A program made the translations under genes and the position numbers. Positions 7,863 to 16,565 of a stretch of DNA of 64,000 bases are shown here, piece by piece. Under the pieces are notes generated by a model. It made no database searches. It was not told the DNA's origin and saw only the letters and a list, made by a program, of their open reading frames with translations. Every line of letters starts with the position of its first letter. The first letter of the stretch is position 1. This DNA comes from Duncaniella dubosii. Its GTDB lineage: Bacteria; Bacteroidota; Bacteroidia; Bacteroidales; Muribaculaceae. Where the stretch lies: the NCBI RefSeq assembly GCF_004803915.1, contig NZ_CP039396.1, positions 2,728,001 through 2,792,000 on the forward strand. Direction: 5' to 3'.

Positions 7863-10542
7863 TATTCAACATCATCATCTTCATCAACGAAAATATCATC
7901 TTCTCCTCGGGAATCTATAAGATTGCTGAAGGCAGCCATTGATTTATTAAAGTTGACGTCAGCCAATTGTCGATTAGCTTTACCGTCCAGAATGTCGCTA
8001 ATCAATCTTCTTTGTGTATCTTTATCTGGGGAAAACATACATCTATGTCCTCAAAATCTATCGTTTGTGTTCTTCTTCTATTGCTGTGACCAGTCGTAAT
8101 GGCTCGAAAAGCTCGACGATAGTATCTCGTTCTAAATAAGGCTGCTAAGAAATCGGGTACAATTTCATCAGAAGTCATTCGATATATAGGATATTCTTTT
8201 GTAACAATGGCTCCATCAAACTCCTCACCAACCACAGATATGCAACCCTTCCATAAATCAATAGATGAAAATACCACGTCATTTTGATATGCTCGATACC
8301 ATTTTGATGGGCTATCTTCGAAATACATTCCTAACCATTCCGGAGGATTTTTGCCTTTCCCCGCAGCTCTAGATCTAATATCTCCTGTTTGGGATAGGGT
8401 CATGACTTTTACATATTCCTCTGGAGTATATTCTGGATGTACTTGTTCTTCGCGTCTTTCCATAAGAGTGGATAATTTTTTGCAAATCCATCCCTCTGGA
8501 AGATTCTGATTTTCCTGGACTTTAAACAAATGATATTTGGGATCTAAACGATGACTAGGGTGTGCAGACCAAATATCTACTATATCAAAGGCGTAGCAAT
8601 CTTGCATCCCGGGAGTATAACTAAGGGAATTATTTTCAAACTTTCTATATTCTCCGAGAATTGTGCCAGTTTGATCTTCGTCAAGATGTCCTCCCTCGAA
8701 GCCTTTGTATAAATCGTTCTTATCAGATAAAATACCTGTTGGTGTATAGCCAATAAATTGTGCCTCTGCCATGAAAGTTCGATATCTCACGGCTGTCAAG
8801 GCATCTATTATTGCTAATTCCTCTGTTTTTGATGCCAAGCTTTCGTTTAGAGTTTGCTCAAATAAAGATTTTTCTCTTGTTGTATATTTTTGAAAGAAAA
8901 GTATGGAGGTTTTATTTTGAGCTCCAGATTTTCTAAAAGCATAATCAGGAAGTGAAACTATTGATAGAATCTTTCCATTTTTTATGAGGAAATTTCTAAG
9001 TTGAGGGCAATAAGATTGCTCTCCTTGATTGTTAAAAACACCATCAGGCAGAATAAGGCCAAGTCTGCCCCCATTCTGAAGAAGGTTAATTGATTTCTCT
9101 ATAATGATATGTTCTGAAGCTACCTGACGTTTGCCTTCAGCTAAGACAAAATTTGAGAAATTGTTTGCCCCAAGCTGATCTTCATCATGATCTTTTATAT
9201 TATCTCCGAATGGAGGATTGCCGACTACCACATTAAAAATTTCATTGCCACGATTTAAGAGTGGTTTTGAGAAATTTATATCCAAACAACTCTTATCGCC
9301 TTCTATATTTGTATGACCATCGTGATGAAGCAACAAATTGATTTTACAAATACGTGCTAAAATTTCATGTATTTCTATGCCGTAAACCTGAGTTAATGCA
9401 AAGTCATTTTTAATTCGTTCCAGTTCTCTTCGTCCGGAAAATTCTTTATCAATTCTATTCCATACCTGAAGTAAAACCTCAAGAAGAAATCCACCACTAC
9501 CACAAGTCGGGTCAATAATATATTCCTCATTAGAAACATTTAGCATTGAAACGACAAAACGAGAAAGGGGTCTCATGGTAAAATACTGTCCCAGTTCTCC
9601 TCGGAAAATAGAACCAAAGAAAAGTTCAAAGGCAGCGCCGATATTATCTGTGCTGGTATCAGTGAGACTTATGTCCTGTAATATCTTAACGACTTCGTAT
9701 ATTTTATTATCGGACAAATTAATAGATATTCCTTCAGGAAATATATTCGGTTCCGACATGATCGCCCTTGAAAAGAGCTGGTGAATACGATTGGCAACAG
9801 CAACAGCACTCTCGTTTATACCGATTTGGAATTGTCTGAAACTGTTATTGGGAGTATGACGTTCATCCTCAACCTTAGCTAACATAAGTTTGCTCCATTC
9901 ATCAAAAGCCTGCAAAGGATCTCTCTTGCCACCCGCCCATATAACAGAGTGACTTCTGCGAACTTTTGATTCAAGAGTTTTTGCATCTATAGGTTTGATG
10001 TCATTGTTATTCGGCCCCGCTATATATTTGTATTCCGGTATAGCTCCATAATTCGCAGGTATAACTTCTCTATCACCAATCAAATTGGTGATACGTTCTG
10101 TAGGAGGAAAATCCGCAACATTAAATAATTCCGAATTTACCCCATAGTCAAGTAATCCCAAAGGTATCCTTAGCGAATTTGCATTGCCAAATAACTGTTC
10201 GACTGCTTGCCTTTTCTCGCTGTCACTTATTGTTCGCTTTTTATTCTCTACGACCAAGTAAGGTTCGGTACATGTTCTATCTCGATATACAACGATATCG
10301 GCCAAATCCTCAGGAGTCCTTCTCGGAACAACTACTTCAGTCCGGATGCAAGAAGGATTATAGTTTTTTTCAAGAACAAGAAAGGCCAATGTCTGTGCTC
10401 TCACATATTCTTCGGGGTCACTAAGACGGTATGACTTTTTTTGATGAATATTGTATATCACTCTGTCACCCTCTAATGAAATAATATTCCTAGAGACTGC
10501 CTGTGCAATTAATTCATCGTTTTTATATTCTTCGATAGTCAT
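7863..10542 (-). CDS. R-M-S fusion restriction-modification enzyme (type IIG-like), apparent frameshift near the 3' end
   Basis: About 890 residues once corrected. The N-terminal HsdR_N-like nuclease domain has ADIVVYRDR and YLVVENKKRT (the D...ExK residues) at about 80-105. A central HsdM-type adenine methyltransferase has DPTCGSGGFLLEV (motif I) and VVGNPPFGD (motif IV). One C-terminal target-recognition domain follows (after about 670). Cleavage, methylation and specificity are thus in one chain. The uncorrected frame stops at 8002. Adding one base to the CCCC run at 8028-8031 gives CFPPDKDTQRRLISDILDG and a natural end at 7863, so a homopolymer error is likely. It is preceded by an XRE gene likely to be its controller. 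Confidence 0.85.
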
Positions 10543-10596
10543 ATTCTACATAAGATATGATTTGACTAAAATGAATTTGAGCTATACTAAGGTCGT

Positions 10597-10797
10597 TTAA
10601 TCTTTGCCATTGATTAATTCCCTTGGATCGACATCCAATAATTCTGCTATTCTGTTAAGCGTCGGCAGATCTGGCTGAATAGTATTGGTACACCATTTAG
10701 ACACTGTGGCAACATTCTTGCCTAACTCTTCAGCGAGCCATTTGCTTGTTCGCTTTTTCTCTACCAGAACAACCTTCAATCGATTTAGGTCTTTCAT
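10597..10797 (-). CDS. XRE-family regulator (restriction controller-like)
   Basis: A 66-residue protein that is almost entirely a Cro/C1 HTH: TSKWLAEELGKNVATVSKWC forms helices 2 and 3, followed by the PDLPTLNRIAELLDVDPREL helices. It lies 55 bp upstream of the R-M-S gene on the same strand, as controller proteins of restriction systems do, delaying nuclease expression. It is a close paralogue of the XRE gene at 13410-13619, suggesting that both modules use the same control design. The promoter upstream matches consensus. Confidence 0.85.
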   Translation of the reverse strand: MKDLNRLKVVLVEKKRTSKWLAEELGKNVATVSKWCTNTIQPDLPTLNRIAELLDVDPRELINGKD

Positions 10798-10819
10798 TTC
10801 AATAAATTTAATTTTGATG

Positions 10820-10850
10820 CAAAGGTAGTGATTTTATGTTTAACGACAAA
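10820..10850 (-). promoter_or_regulatory. Promoter of the XRE / R-M-S operon
   Basis: On the minus strand TTTG (10847-10850), 19 bp, TACCTTTG (10820-10827): a full -33/-7 match 22 bp upstream of the XRE start. Confidence 0.65.
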
Positions 10851-10962
10851 GTAATATGCTGTATAACATAACAAGCGGAATCAAAAGGGGCAGATTCCTT
10901 ATTGATGAGATGTTATTATCCTAGAATCATCCGACAATCATTCATATCATTCCATATGACAA

Positions 10963-11560
10963 TCAGGCTGACGAAGGGGCGGCAATCAATTCAACGATTG
11001 ATTGAGGCGTATAGAACTCGCCGTCCTCCTTGTTGGCGTTGATAGCAAAAGTTTGGAGGAAATATTCATACACGCGGCCAATCAAATCTTTTTCCTTGAA
11101 TTTCTTATGTGGAATCTTGTCGATTTCGTCCATAACCTGCTTGATGACATTGTCCTCGGTGCCTGAGTTAATAAACAAAGCAGAAGGCGGAGCATTTTTG
11201 AGTTTAGGTTCGGACTCCATCAGTTTCAAGGTAGCATCATCAAGAGCAACAGCAAGACCTTTCGGCGCAATGAGTTTTAGCGACTCCTAATCGGTTTCAG
11301 GGGACGCCCTTTTCACCGAAAGCAGTTCGTTTCTGCGAGATAAGCATTTCTGCATATTCGGGACCATCGGCATTTTCCTGGCGTATTTCATCGCACCGAT
11401 CGTGGTAACGCTCGGAGATAAATCTTAGGAAAACAAGCCTAAGCAGCATATCTCGCTTATCAGTAAGCGCGGCGCGGCCACGTAGGGAGTCGCGGCAACT
11501 GAACAATATATCTTCGAGGACCTCCACTTTCTGCTTTTTATGAGTCGTTTCCTTAGCCAT
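10963..11560 (-). pseudogene. Remnant of a type I restriction methyltransferase gene (hsdM)
   Basis: From ATG 11560 the frame reads MAKETTHKKQKVEVLEDILF, then RGRAALTDKRDMLLRLVFLRF, the N-terminal helical domain of HsdM. It meets a stop after FGEKGVPETD at about 11288. A second piece (11229-10963) resumes with LIGRVYEYFLQTFA and GEFYTPQSIVELIA, the segment just before methyltransferase motif I, and then ends. The catalytic domain and the hsdS and hsdR genes are absent. This is a decayed fragment with internal deletion and 3' loss, not a simple base error. Confidence 0.8.
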
Positions 11561-11617
11561 TATTTGAATTTAATTCATCACGATGAACTTAATAAATGTC
11601 ATGGAGAAAGGTTAGAC

Positions 11618-12460
11618 TTACTTGTCTGTTCCTTTAATTTGTAATAATGTTTTTAATCTCAATGTTTCATCAAGATATATTTTTGTAATTAAATCCCATG
11701 TTTTATCCAAGAAATTTGGGTTGACTGCATCAATCCTTTTTTCTAATAAGCTATCTAACCAAACTTTTGGCTTTTCATCATTAAGTTGTTGGAATTCTTT
11801 CGCAATTATTTCCTTAAGGATAGGACTTGAATGTTTATCTATTAAAATATTCTGTCTGATATAAGTCGATGATAAATTGAGATATGAAGTTATAACCTCA
11901 ATATCTAATAAAATCGTATTATAATACGAAATAACACGTTCCTGCTCTGATATTAGATCCAAATACGCTTTTGTTGGTTCTGCAATCATGTATAATTGGC
12001 TTTGTCTTTCTGCTTCAACGGAATTTGCAAATTCTTGCTTTATAAGTCTTATTGGACTTTCATTGCATCTGAAAACATTTACTATTTCAGCAATATTATT
12101 ATAGGAGAAGGTCCTGCAAAAATAGTTGCCTGCTTCTTTAAATAGCTTTAGATTATCACAACCAATTTGATAAAGCATTAGATCATTTTGCATTTTTCGA
12201 TTCTGTTGATTCTCAAATTGATTCTGTTCAAGTTGCTTGTGGAGGACAAAAAGTGTTACACCAGCCATAATCGTAGAACCTAAGTAACCGCCCCAGAAAC
12301 TCAGCCAAGCTGAACTTCCGGCATTATTAAAGAATGGAATGGAGAAGTAACAAGCTACATTTAAAATTAAAGGTATGGTTACGAAAGTAATAGCTAATGC
12401 CTTATACTTTCGTAGGAATGTCCATATATAATTTCGGGTAGTAGGATTCTTTATATCCAT
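11618..12460 (-). CDS. Membrane protein with two N-terminal transmembrane helices, unknown function
   Basis: About 280 residues from ATG 12460 (MDIKNPTTRNYIWTFLRKYK). A longer frame upstream overlaps two genes and is not used. Two hydrophobic segments lie near residues 20-42 (ALAITFVTIPLILNVACYF) and 50-72 (SAWLSFWGGYLGSTIMAGVT). A short coiled region (HKQLEQNQFENQQNRKMQ) and a long helical cytoplasmic domain follow. The layout resembles the membrane-anchored helical proteins often found as hypothetical cargo. It is the last gene behind the DUF3990 operon, 20 bp downstream, so it may be co-transcribed. Confidence 0.6.
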   Translation of the reverse strand: MDIKNPTTRNYIWTFLRKYKALAITFVTIPLILNVACYFSIPFFNNAGSSAWLSFWGGYLGSTIMAGVTLFVLHKQLEQNQFENQQNRKMQNDLMLYQIGCDNLKLFKEAGNYFCRTFSYNNIAEIVNVFRCNESPIRLIKQEFANSVEAERQSQLYMIAEPTKAYLDLISEQERVISYYNTILLDIEVITSYLNLSSTYIRQNILIDKHSSPILKEIIAKEFQQLNDEKPKVWLDSLLEKRIDAVNPNFLDKTWDLITKIYLDETLRLKTLLQIKGTDK

Positions 12461-12480
12461 AATATCAATGGTTATGCTAT

Positions 12481-12702
12481 TTATGCAACTTTGCCGGTTT
12501 CGATTTCGGATTTGAGGAATTGGAAGATGTAGACGGCTCCCTGATAGTAGAGACCACATTCGGGGTCGTTTAGCTTGGCGAAAGTGGTTGATGAATATAG
12601 TTCGTCGAGGGCGCGGTGTATGTCCCAGCCATATTCTGCCATGAGCATCTCTGCAAGTTCTGCCGCAAGGCATTCTATTTGAAACTGTATGTCTTGTGTC
12701 AT
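12481..12702 (-). CDS. Small helical protein of the DUF3791/DUF3990 operon
   Basis: 73 residues starting MTQDIQFQIECLAAELAEML. The ATG overlaps the stop of the DUF3990 gene as ATGA, so the two are translationally coupled. The protein is predicted all-helical (AAELAEMLMAEYGWDIHRALDELY) with resemblance in size and pattern to the DUF3791 protein encoded two genes upstream, although that is a visual comparison only. It is a likely partner or antitoxin component of the ADP-ribosyltransferase-like protein; inference from operon structure. Confidence 0.6.
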   Translation of the reverse strand: MTQDIQFQIECLAAELAEMLMAEYGWDIHRALDELYSSTTFAKLNDPECGLYYQGAVYIFQFLKSEIETGKVA

Positions 12703-13186
12703 ATTTCGATGCGTTTTAAGAGTTGTATGGCTTTGGGTGTGCCGAAAAAGTATTGTACAGCATGGTCGCCCTTGAATCTCAGTTCTTCGACCAATGCCGA
12801 TGCCGACAGATAGCCCATTATGAAACGGCGAATCTGAACGCCAACAGTATCGTCGGCAATTGGCCGATAACAATGTCGTAGGGATGAGCCGGAACATCGG
12901 AGTTGTTCTTGCGGTTCATCACCACAAATTCCGCCCATTCTTCGGAATAGTCAGGGAAAATCTTGATGTTAAGCCCATTCCTTTTCGCCTCGTCTTCATC
13001 AAACTCAAAGCACGATAAAGTGGCGGCTCCTTCGTTGAGAAATCGGGTTGTCCGGACTGCCATTTCCATAGCTTGGTCGGGATTGGCATTGAGATAGAAG
13101 CCTTGTCCGAAGTCCTTGCCACGCTTACTGCGTGAGAGGTCAATATGCTCAATGGCTACGTTTGACCCGTGATAGAGGCGTTTCAT
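12699..13186 (-). CDS. DUF3990 protein, ADP-ribosyltransferase-like; apparent one-base deletion
   Basis: Begins MKRLYHGSNVAIEHIDLSRS with DFGQGFYLNANPDQAMEMA following, the pattern of DUF3990, a family with an ADP-ribosyltransferase-like fold (His in LYHGS, Tyr in GFY). The frame breaks after HPYDIVIG. Adding one base to the CC at 12862-12863 restores PIADDTVGVQIRRFIMGYLS and an end at 12699 that overlaps the next start. The reconstructed protein has about 162 residues. The start overlaps the DUF3791 stop as ATGA. A toxin role through NAD-dependent modification is inferred from the family and the tight small-gene operon. Confidence 0.7.
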
Positions 13187-13407
13187 ATTTTCCCTCCTTC
13201 CCGTTGGCAAATTACCTGAAGGTCTGAAACAGCGTCATCAATGGAAAGGGTATGTTCGGCGGCATAGCAATCAAGAAGGAAATCTATGCCAGTGAAACGG
13301 CGCAAATATGCGTATGCCTGCATATTGGAGAGCTGATGCCGTTGGGCGAAAGCTCCGACACATGCCACCACATATTCAATTCTATTAAATATTTCTTTGT
13401 TGTCCAT
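13183..13407 (-). CDS. DUF3791 protein
   Basis: 74 residues, MDNKEIFNRIEYVVACVGAF, with helical YAYLRRFTGIDFLLDCY and IDDAVSDLQVICQ at the end, matching DUF3791. Genes of this family are habitual neighbours of DUF3990. Its stop overlaps the DUF3990 start (ATGA), and it starts 2 bp after the XRE stop. It probably forms a complex with or neutralises the DUF3990 protein; this is inference from conserved pairing. Confidence 0.75.
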   Translation of the reverse strand: MDNKEIFNRIEYVVACVGAFAQRHQLSNMQAYAYLRRFTGIDFLLDCYAAEHTLSIDDAVSDLQVICQREGGKI

Positions 13408-13409
13408 GA

Positions 13410-13619
13410 CTATGCTTTATTGCTTACAATTAAATCTTTAACATCAATATCAAGTAATTCTGAAATCCTCACAAGTGTATCAAGGGACGGTTGCATTTTG
13501 TTGGAACACCATCGGGAAACGGTGGCTTCATTTTTACCGACTTGCTCGGCAAGCCATTTACCGGTTTTACCATTCTCAACCAATGCAATTTTGATTCTGT
13601 TTATCTTTGGTGATTCCAT
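13410..13619 (-). CDS. XRE-family regulator of the DUF3791/DUF3990 operon
   Basis: 69 residues with a Cro/C1 HTH (TGKWLAEQVGKNEATVSRWC, then PSLDTLVRISELLDIDVKDL). First gene of a four-gene operon with gaps of 2 bp or less. Paralogous to the XRE at 10597-10797, with the same KWLAE-GKN-ATVS-WC pattern. It likely autorepresses the operon. A -7 box TAACTTTG lies at 13664-13671, about 45 bp upstream. Confidence 0.85.
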   Translation of the reverse strand: MESPKINRIKIALVENGKTGKWLAEQVGKNEATVSRWCSNKMQPSLDTLVRISELLDIDVKDLIVSNKA

Positions 13620-13663
13620 ATCACTTGTTTTGCTTACTGATTACAATTCTTTGATGTTAAACG

Positions 13664-13671
13664 CAAAGTTA
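13664..13671 (-). promoter_or_regulatory. -7 box of the XRE-DUF3791-DUF3990 operon
   Basis: TAACTTTG on the minus strand matches TAnnTTTG. A TTTG lies 23 bp upstream, slightly longer than the usual 19-21. Confidence 0.45.
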
Positions 13672-13746
13672 CATATAAAATCTGAGATTACAATCAAAAC
13701 AAGGATAAATTTTGCAACTACCGACAACGATGTCAGGCAATTATAG

Positions 13747-13786
13747 ACAAAACGCCGCCGAGAGGGTGGTGGCTCTCGGCAGCGTT
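13747..13786 (-). terminator. Rho-independent terminator of the mobilization operon
   Basis: On the minus strand CGCTGCCGAGAG pairs with CTCTCGGCGGCG around the loop CCACCACC (one mismatch in 12 pairs), followed by TTTT. It lies just downstream of the gene ending at 13791. Confidence 0.85.
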
Positions 13787-13790
13787 GGAA

Positions 13791-14537
13791 TTAGTCTTCG
13801 GCTGGGCTGAAGTAGAGGAAAGTCTTGTCGAAATCTCCTTTTTGCTCCCAGTAGCGGATTACGTCTTTGATGCTATCCTGCTCATGGGACGTTCCTGTGA
13901 AAAAATCCTTTTCGTGATTCAATAGGAGTTGAAGTTCTTTTTCGCTCTTGTAGAGTGTACGCTCTCTGCGGTAGAGCCATTCGGTTTCGATAAGTCGGCT
14001 GTTCTGATTCAACAGATAGAAGAATCCATAACCGAAACCTCCGGCGGCGATAAGTAGAACCGCAAAGATGGCATAGACCCAATGTGGGGTTGCACGCCAC
14101 CATTGCCCCCAGATTATCGACTGGGCTTTGTAGCGCATGTCGTTCACCACGTCATAGAGCTTTTTTCGCTCATCCGCAAACTCCCTGCGGAATCCTTCAT
14201 AAAGAGCGTCCTTGACCTTATCTCCCAGATTGTCCGACAGCACATCCGCAACTCCTTTCGACAGGCTGCCCGGCAGTTGCTCCATGACTATTTTGAGTGT
14301 GCCGTCGGTTGAGGTTGCTGGTAGCTTTTCATCAAGCAGTTTGCTGATGCTTTCATTGGTTGCTATATTGTCGGGCAATTTCACCGTTATCGGCCCTTGA
14401 TTGACTGCTTGTGGCGGTGGTGTTGCCTTTGCCTTGGTTTCGAGGGTCTCGATGCGAGTGGTGTGGTTGGTTACTGTCTTTTGCAGGTCGTCAATCTGCA
14501 CTTCTTGTTTCTTGACGTCATCATATAGCTTTGACAT
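13791..14537 (-). CDS. Coiled-coil, single-span membrane protein of the mobilization operon
   Basis: 248 residues. An N-terminal coiled coil (MSKLYDDVKKQEVQIDDLQK, about 1-37) is followed by a Pro/Ala linker. One membrane helix lies near 160-180 (HWVYAIFAVLLIAAGGFGYG), with a helical C-terminal tail. The start is 2 bp after the relaxase stop, and the gene ends in front of a strong terminator. Proteins of this layout commonly follow relaxase genes in Bacteroidales mobilizable elements and may tether the relaxosome to the helper's coupling machinery. That role is inference. Confidence 0.65.
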   Translation of the reverse strand: MSKLYDDVKKQEVQIDDLQKTVTNHTTRIETLETKAKATPPPQAVNQGPITVKLPDNIATNESISKLLDEKLPATSTDGTLKIVMEQLPGSLSKGVADVLSDNLGDKVKDALYEGFRREFADERKKLYDVVNDMRYKAQSIIWGQWWRATPHWVYAIFAVLLIAAGGFGYGFFYLLNQNSRLIETEWLYRRERTLYKSEKELQLLLNHEKDFFTGTSHEQDSIKDVIRYWEQKGDFDKTFLYFSPAED

Positions 14538-14539
14538 AT

Positions 14540-15495
14540 TCAGATTCTTCTTGATTTGCGTTTACGTCTGGCTTCTTCTTTCTTGATGGCGTTTTGAAAC
14601 GCCTGTTCCTCAGGGTCGAAGCCGGGGCCGAGAGTGAACAGATTTCCGATTGCCCCGACGGTGGCTTCAATCACATCTTCTACAAGTGAGGGCTTTTGCG
14701 TCGGGGTATATTCGACCGTTACTTTGGGGCGCGTCGGAGCGCGATCAGACTGTTGTTGCCCATGCTTGCAGTTAAACTCAAAGAGGTTGTTCAGGCGACG
14801 ATATGTGAACGCACGGTCTATTTTAGATCCGTTGACCGTTATGTCACCGTCTGTAAATTTCACGCCGATGGGTTTGCCGGTGTTGTGGTCGTCATGAAAT
14901 TTCACTTCAATTCCGGCACAGGCGAGTCGGCGCGAGAATTCATCCCACGACTTACAGCCATAAATCGCCTGACTAATCCGCTCCTTGAATACCGGAATTC
15001 TGTCCTCGTATTTCTGTTTCAGCGGCGAGTATGTGAGTTCGTATTTGTCCTTGATGGCCTTTACTACACGGTCGCTGCGCCTGAAATTGTTGCGCTCGTC
15101 GACAGCCTTGCCTGACATATCCACACGGTTATAGACGATGTGGAAATGCGGATGCCCGGTTTCCAGATGGCGCACGATAAGATATTGTGTGTCCTTGATA
15201 CCCATACCTTCCATATACTCTTTTGCGAGCTGAGCCATGAATTCATCGGTCAGGCGAGGCGCATCGGCGTTGTCAAAACTGATGGAAATATGTCCTGCCG
15301 GATTCTCTTTGCCGGGCATAAATCCATGTATCGCTTCAAACGACTGCACCATTTTCGCATAGTCGGAGGTGAAGATATTATCGCTTTCGATGATGCGCCA
15401 TGTGTCCGGCGTATATTCTTCGGGTTGTGGAACTGGCGTGTCACATACCCTACGACATCGTGAAACGTGCCGCTTTTAAGTATTCTTGCAAACAT
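14540..15495 (-). CDS. Relaxase of element B (Relaxase/Mobilisation nuclease family), apparent frameshift
   Basis: The N-terminal part starts MFARILKSGTFHDVVGYVTR, with the probable catalytic Tyr17. It loses frame after HNPK. Adding one base to the CCC run at 15422-15424 gives NPEEYTPDTWRIIESDNIFT and continues into the long frame carrying HPHFHIVYNRVD, the metal-binding His cluster. About 318 residues when joined. Unjoined, the Tyr and His motifs are in different frames and the enzyme would be dead. It nicks oriT to start transfer. It overlaps the mobC-like gene by 20 bp. Confidence 0.8.
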
Positions 15496-15871
15496 ATTCG
15501 GTATCTTTATTGGGTCTTAATTTTTTGAGAATGTCAAACATCTTATCGACGACGGCGGCTAATTTATTGGCCGCGCTGCGAAGTTTGAGCTGATGAAAAC
15601 AGGTCATTGCCTGATTGAAATCGGAACTGAGATTTAGTATTCCTTTGGCAATCTCCTGTTCAATCCCGCTCAGGCGACTGACAATCGTGAGCCGGAACGC
15701 GCCGTGTCTGACATACTCTGCCATCTTTACTCCGGCGGTTTTTGACCGCTCCAGAAGGTCGGAGTATTCTGCGTTGTTCAGTTTGATTGTCACCACATGG
15801 GTGCGCTTCTCATCGGTCGGTTTAGAGGGACGACCGCCCTTTCTGACAGTTGGTTTACTCATAGTAGACAT
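15476..15871 (-). CDS. MobC-like relaxosome accessory protein, element B
   Basis: 131 residues. A basic N-terminus (RKGGRPSKPTDEKRTHVVTI) leads into a ribbon-helix-helix-like segment VTIKLNNAEYSDLLERSKTA and a MAEYVRHGAF helix, typical of MobC/BmgB mobilization proteins that bind oriT beside the nick. Its 3' end overlaps the relaxase start, so the two are coupled. The upstream 205-bp gap is the natural oriT location. Confidence 0.8.
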   Translation of the reverse strand: MSTMSKPTVRKGGRPSKPTDEKRTHVVTIKLNNAEYSDLLERSKTAGVKMAEYVRHGAFRLTIVSRLSGIEQEIAKGILNLSSDFNQAMTCFHQLKLRSAANKLAAVVDKMFDILKKLRPNKDTEYVCKNT

Positions 15872-16076
15872 TGTTGTGGTTTATGTGAATCGGGGAGGCA
15901 AAGAGCGGCTTATGCTGCGCAGTTTCTTTGCGGAGCAAAGCGGCGGAGCCGGTTATGGGAGTCGTTTTCGGAGAAAAAGAAATCCCGAAACATATCCTTG
16001 CCTTCCCAATTCACTACGTTCATCGGGAAGCTGCCCCACGGTGTACCGGGTGCAGTGGTAACCTGACATTATTATC
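15872..16076. other. Candidate oriT region, element B
   Basis: A 205-bp gap upstream of the mobC-like gene contains an inverted repeat CTTCCC...GGGAAG (about 15995-16035 region), with TATCCTTGCC next to one arm, and other GC-rich dyads. The position between mobC-like and the upstream operon is usual for oriT. The nick site cannot be fixed by eye. Confidence 0.3.
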
Positions 16077-16565
16077 TCAGAGTTTGCGCCATATTTCGAT
16101 GTCGTTGGCATAGAGATTGAGATGCTCCAAGAGGACGGCGTTGATGTAACTGCCGACGGTGGTGTCTCGGTCGCCGAGGATACGGGCGATGCGTTCGAGC
16201 TTCTCCCATACGCTGTCCTCGATGTTGACCGGGTGACGCTTCACCAGCTTAGACGGAGCGAGATAGGTAGCCTTGAACTCAGCGTAATCGGATTTACGCT
16301 GCTGCTTGCCCACGCGCTGTTGCTTGGGCTGCTCGGTAGTGTCGGTTGCCGTCTGCTCGTTGTCAAACAGATTATCCGTGTTGGCAGGAGAAGTGCTGTT
16401 GACAGCGTTGTCGCTGTTTACAGCATTGATAGTGGGAGTTGAGTTGATGGAGTTATCTGGTTGCATAATAATTTGTGGTTTGATGGTTGATACTTTGGAT
16501 TCGGGTGCATCGGTCAACTGAATTGACTTGGATGCGGTTGTTGACGGAGATTTCTTTGCTGTCAT
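16077..16565 (-). CDS. DUF3408 family protein
   Basis: 162 residues. A low-complexity Ser/Thr/Asn-rich N-terminal 100 residues precede the conserved C-terminal block KLVKRHPVNIEDSVWEKLER and TVGSYINAVLLEHLNLY, which matches DUF3408 proteins found beside mobilization and conjugation genes in Bacteroidales (ribbon-helix-helix-like). The start overlaps the primase stop as ATGA, so the two are coupled. Probably a DNA-binding maintenance or transfer factor; function not established. Confidence 0.75.
   Translation of the reverse strand: MTAKKSPSTTASKSIQLTDAPESKVSTIKPQIIMQPDNSINSTPTINAVNSDNAVNSTSPANTDNLFDNEQTATDTTEQPKQQRVGKQQRKSDYAEFKATYLAPSKLVKRHPVNIEDSVWEKLERIARILGDRDTTVGSYINAVLLEHLNLYANDIEIWRKL

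Noticed and set aside
10963..11560. hsdM remnant treated as another homopolymer error
   Set aside because: Besides the stop, a piece is missing between the two parts and the whole methyltransferase domain is absent, so it is a true fragment.
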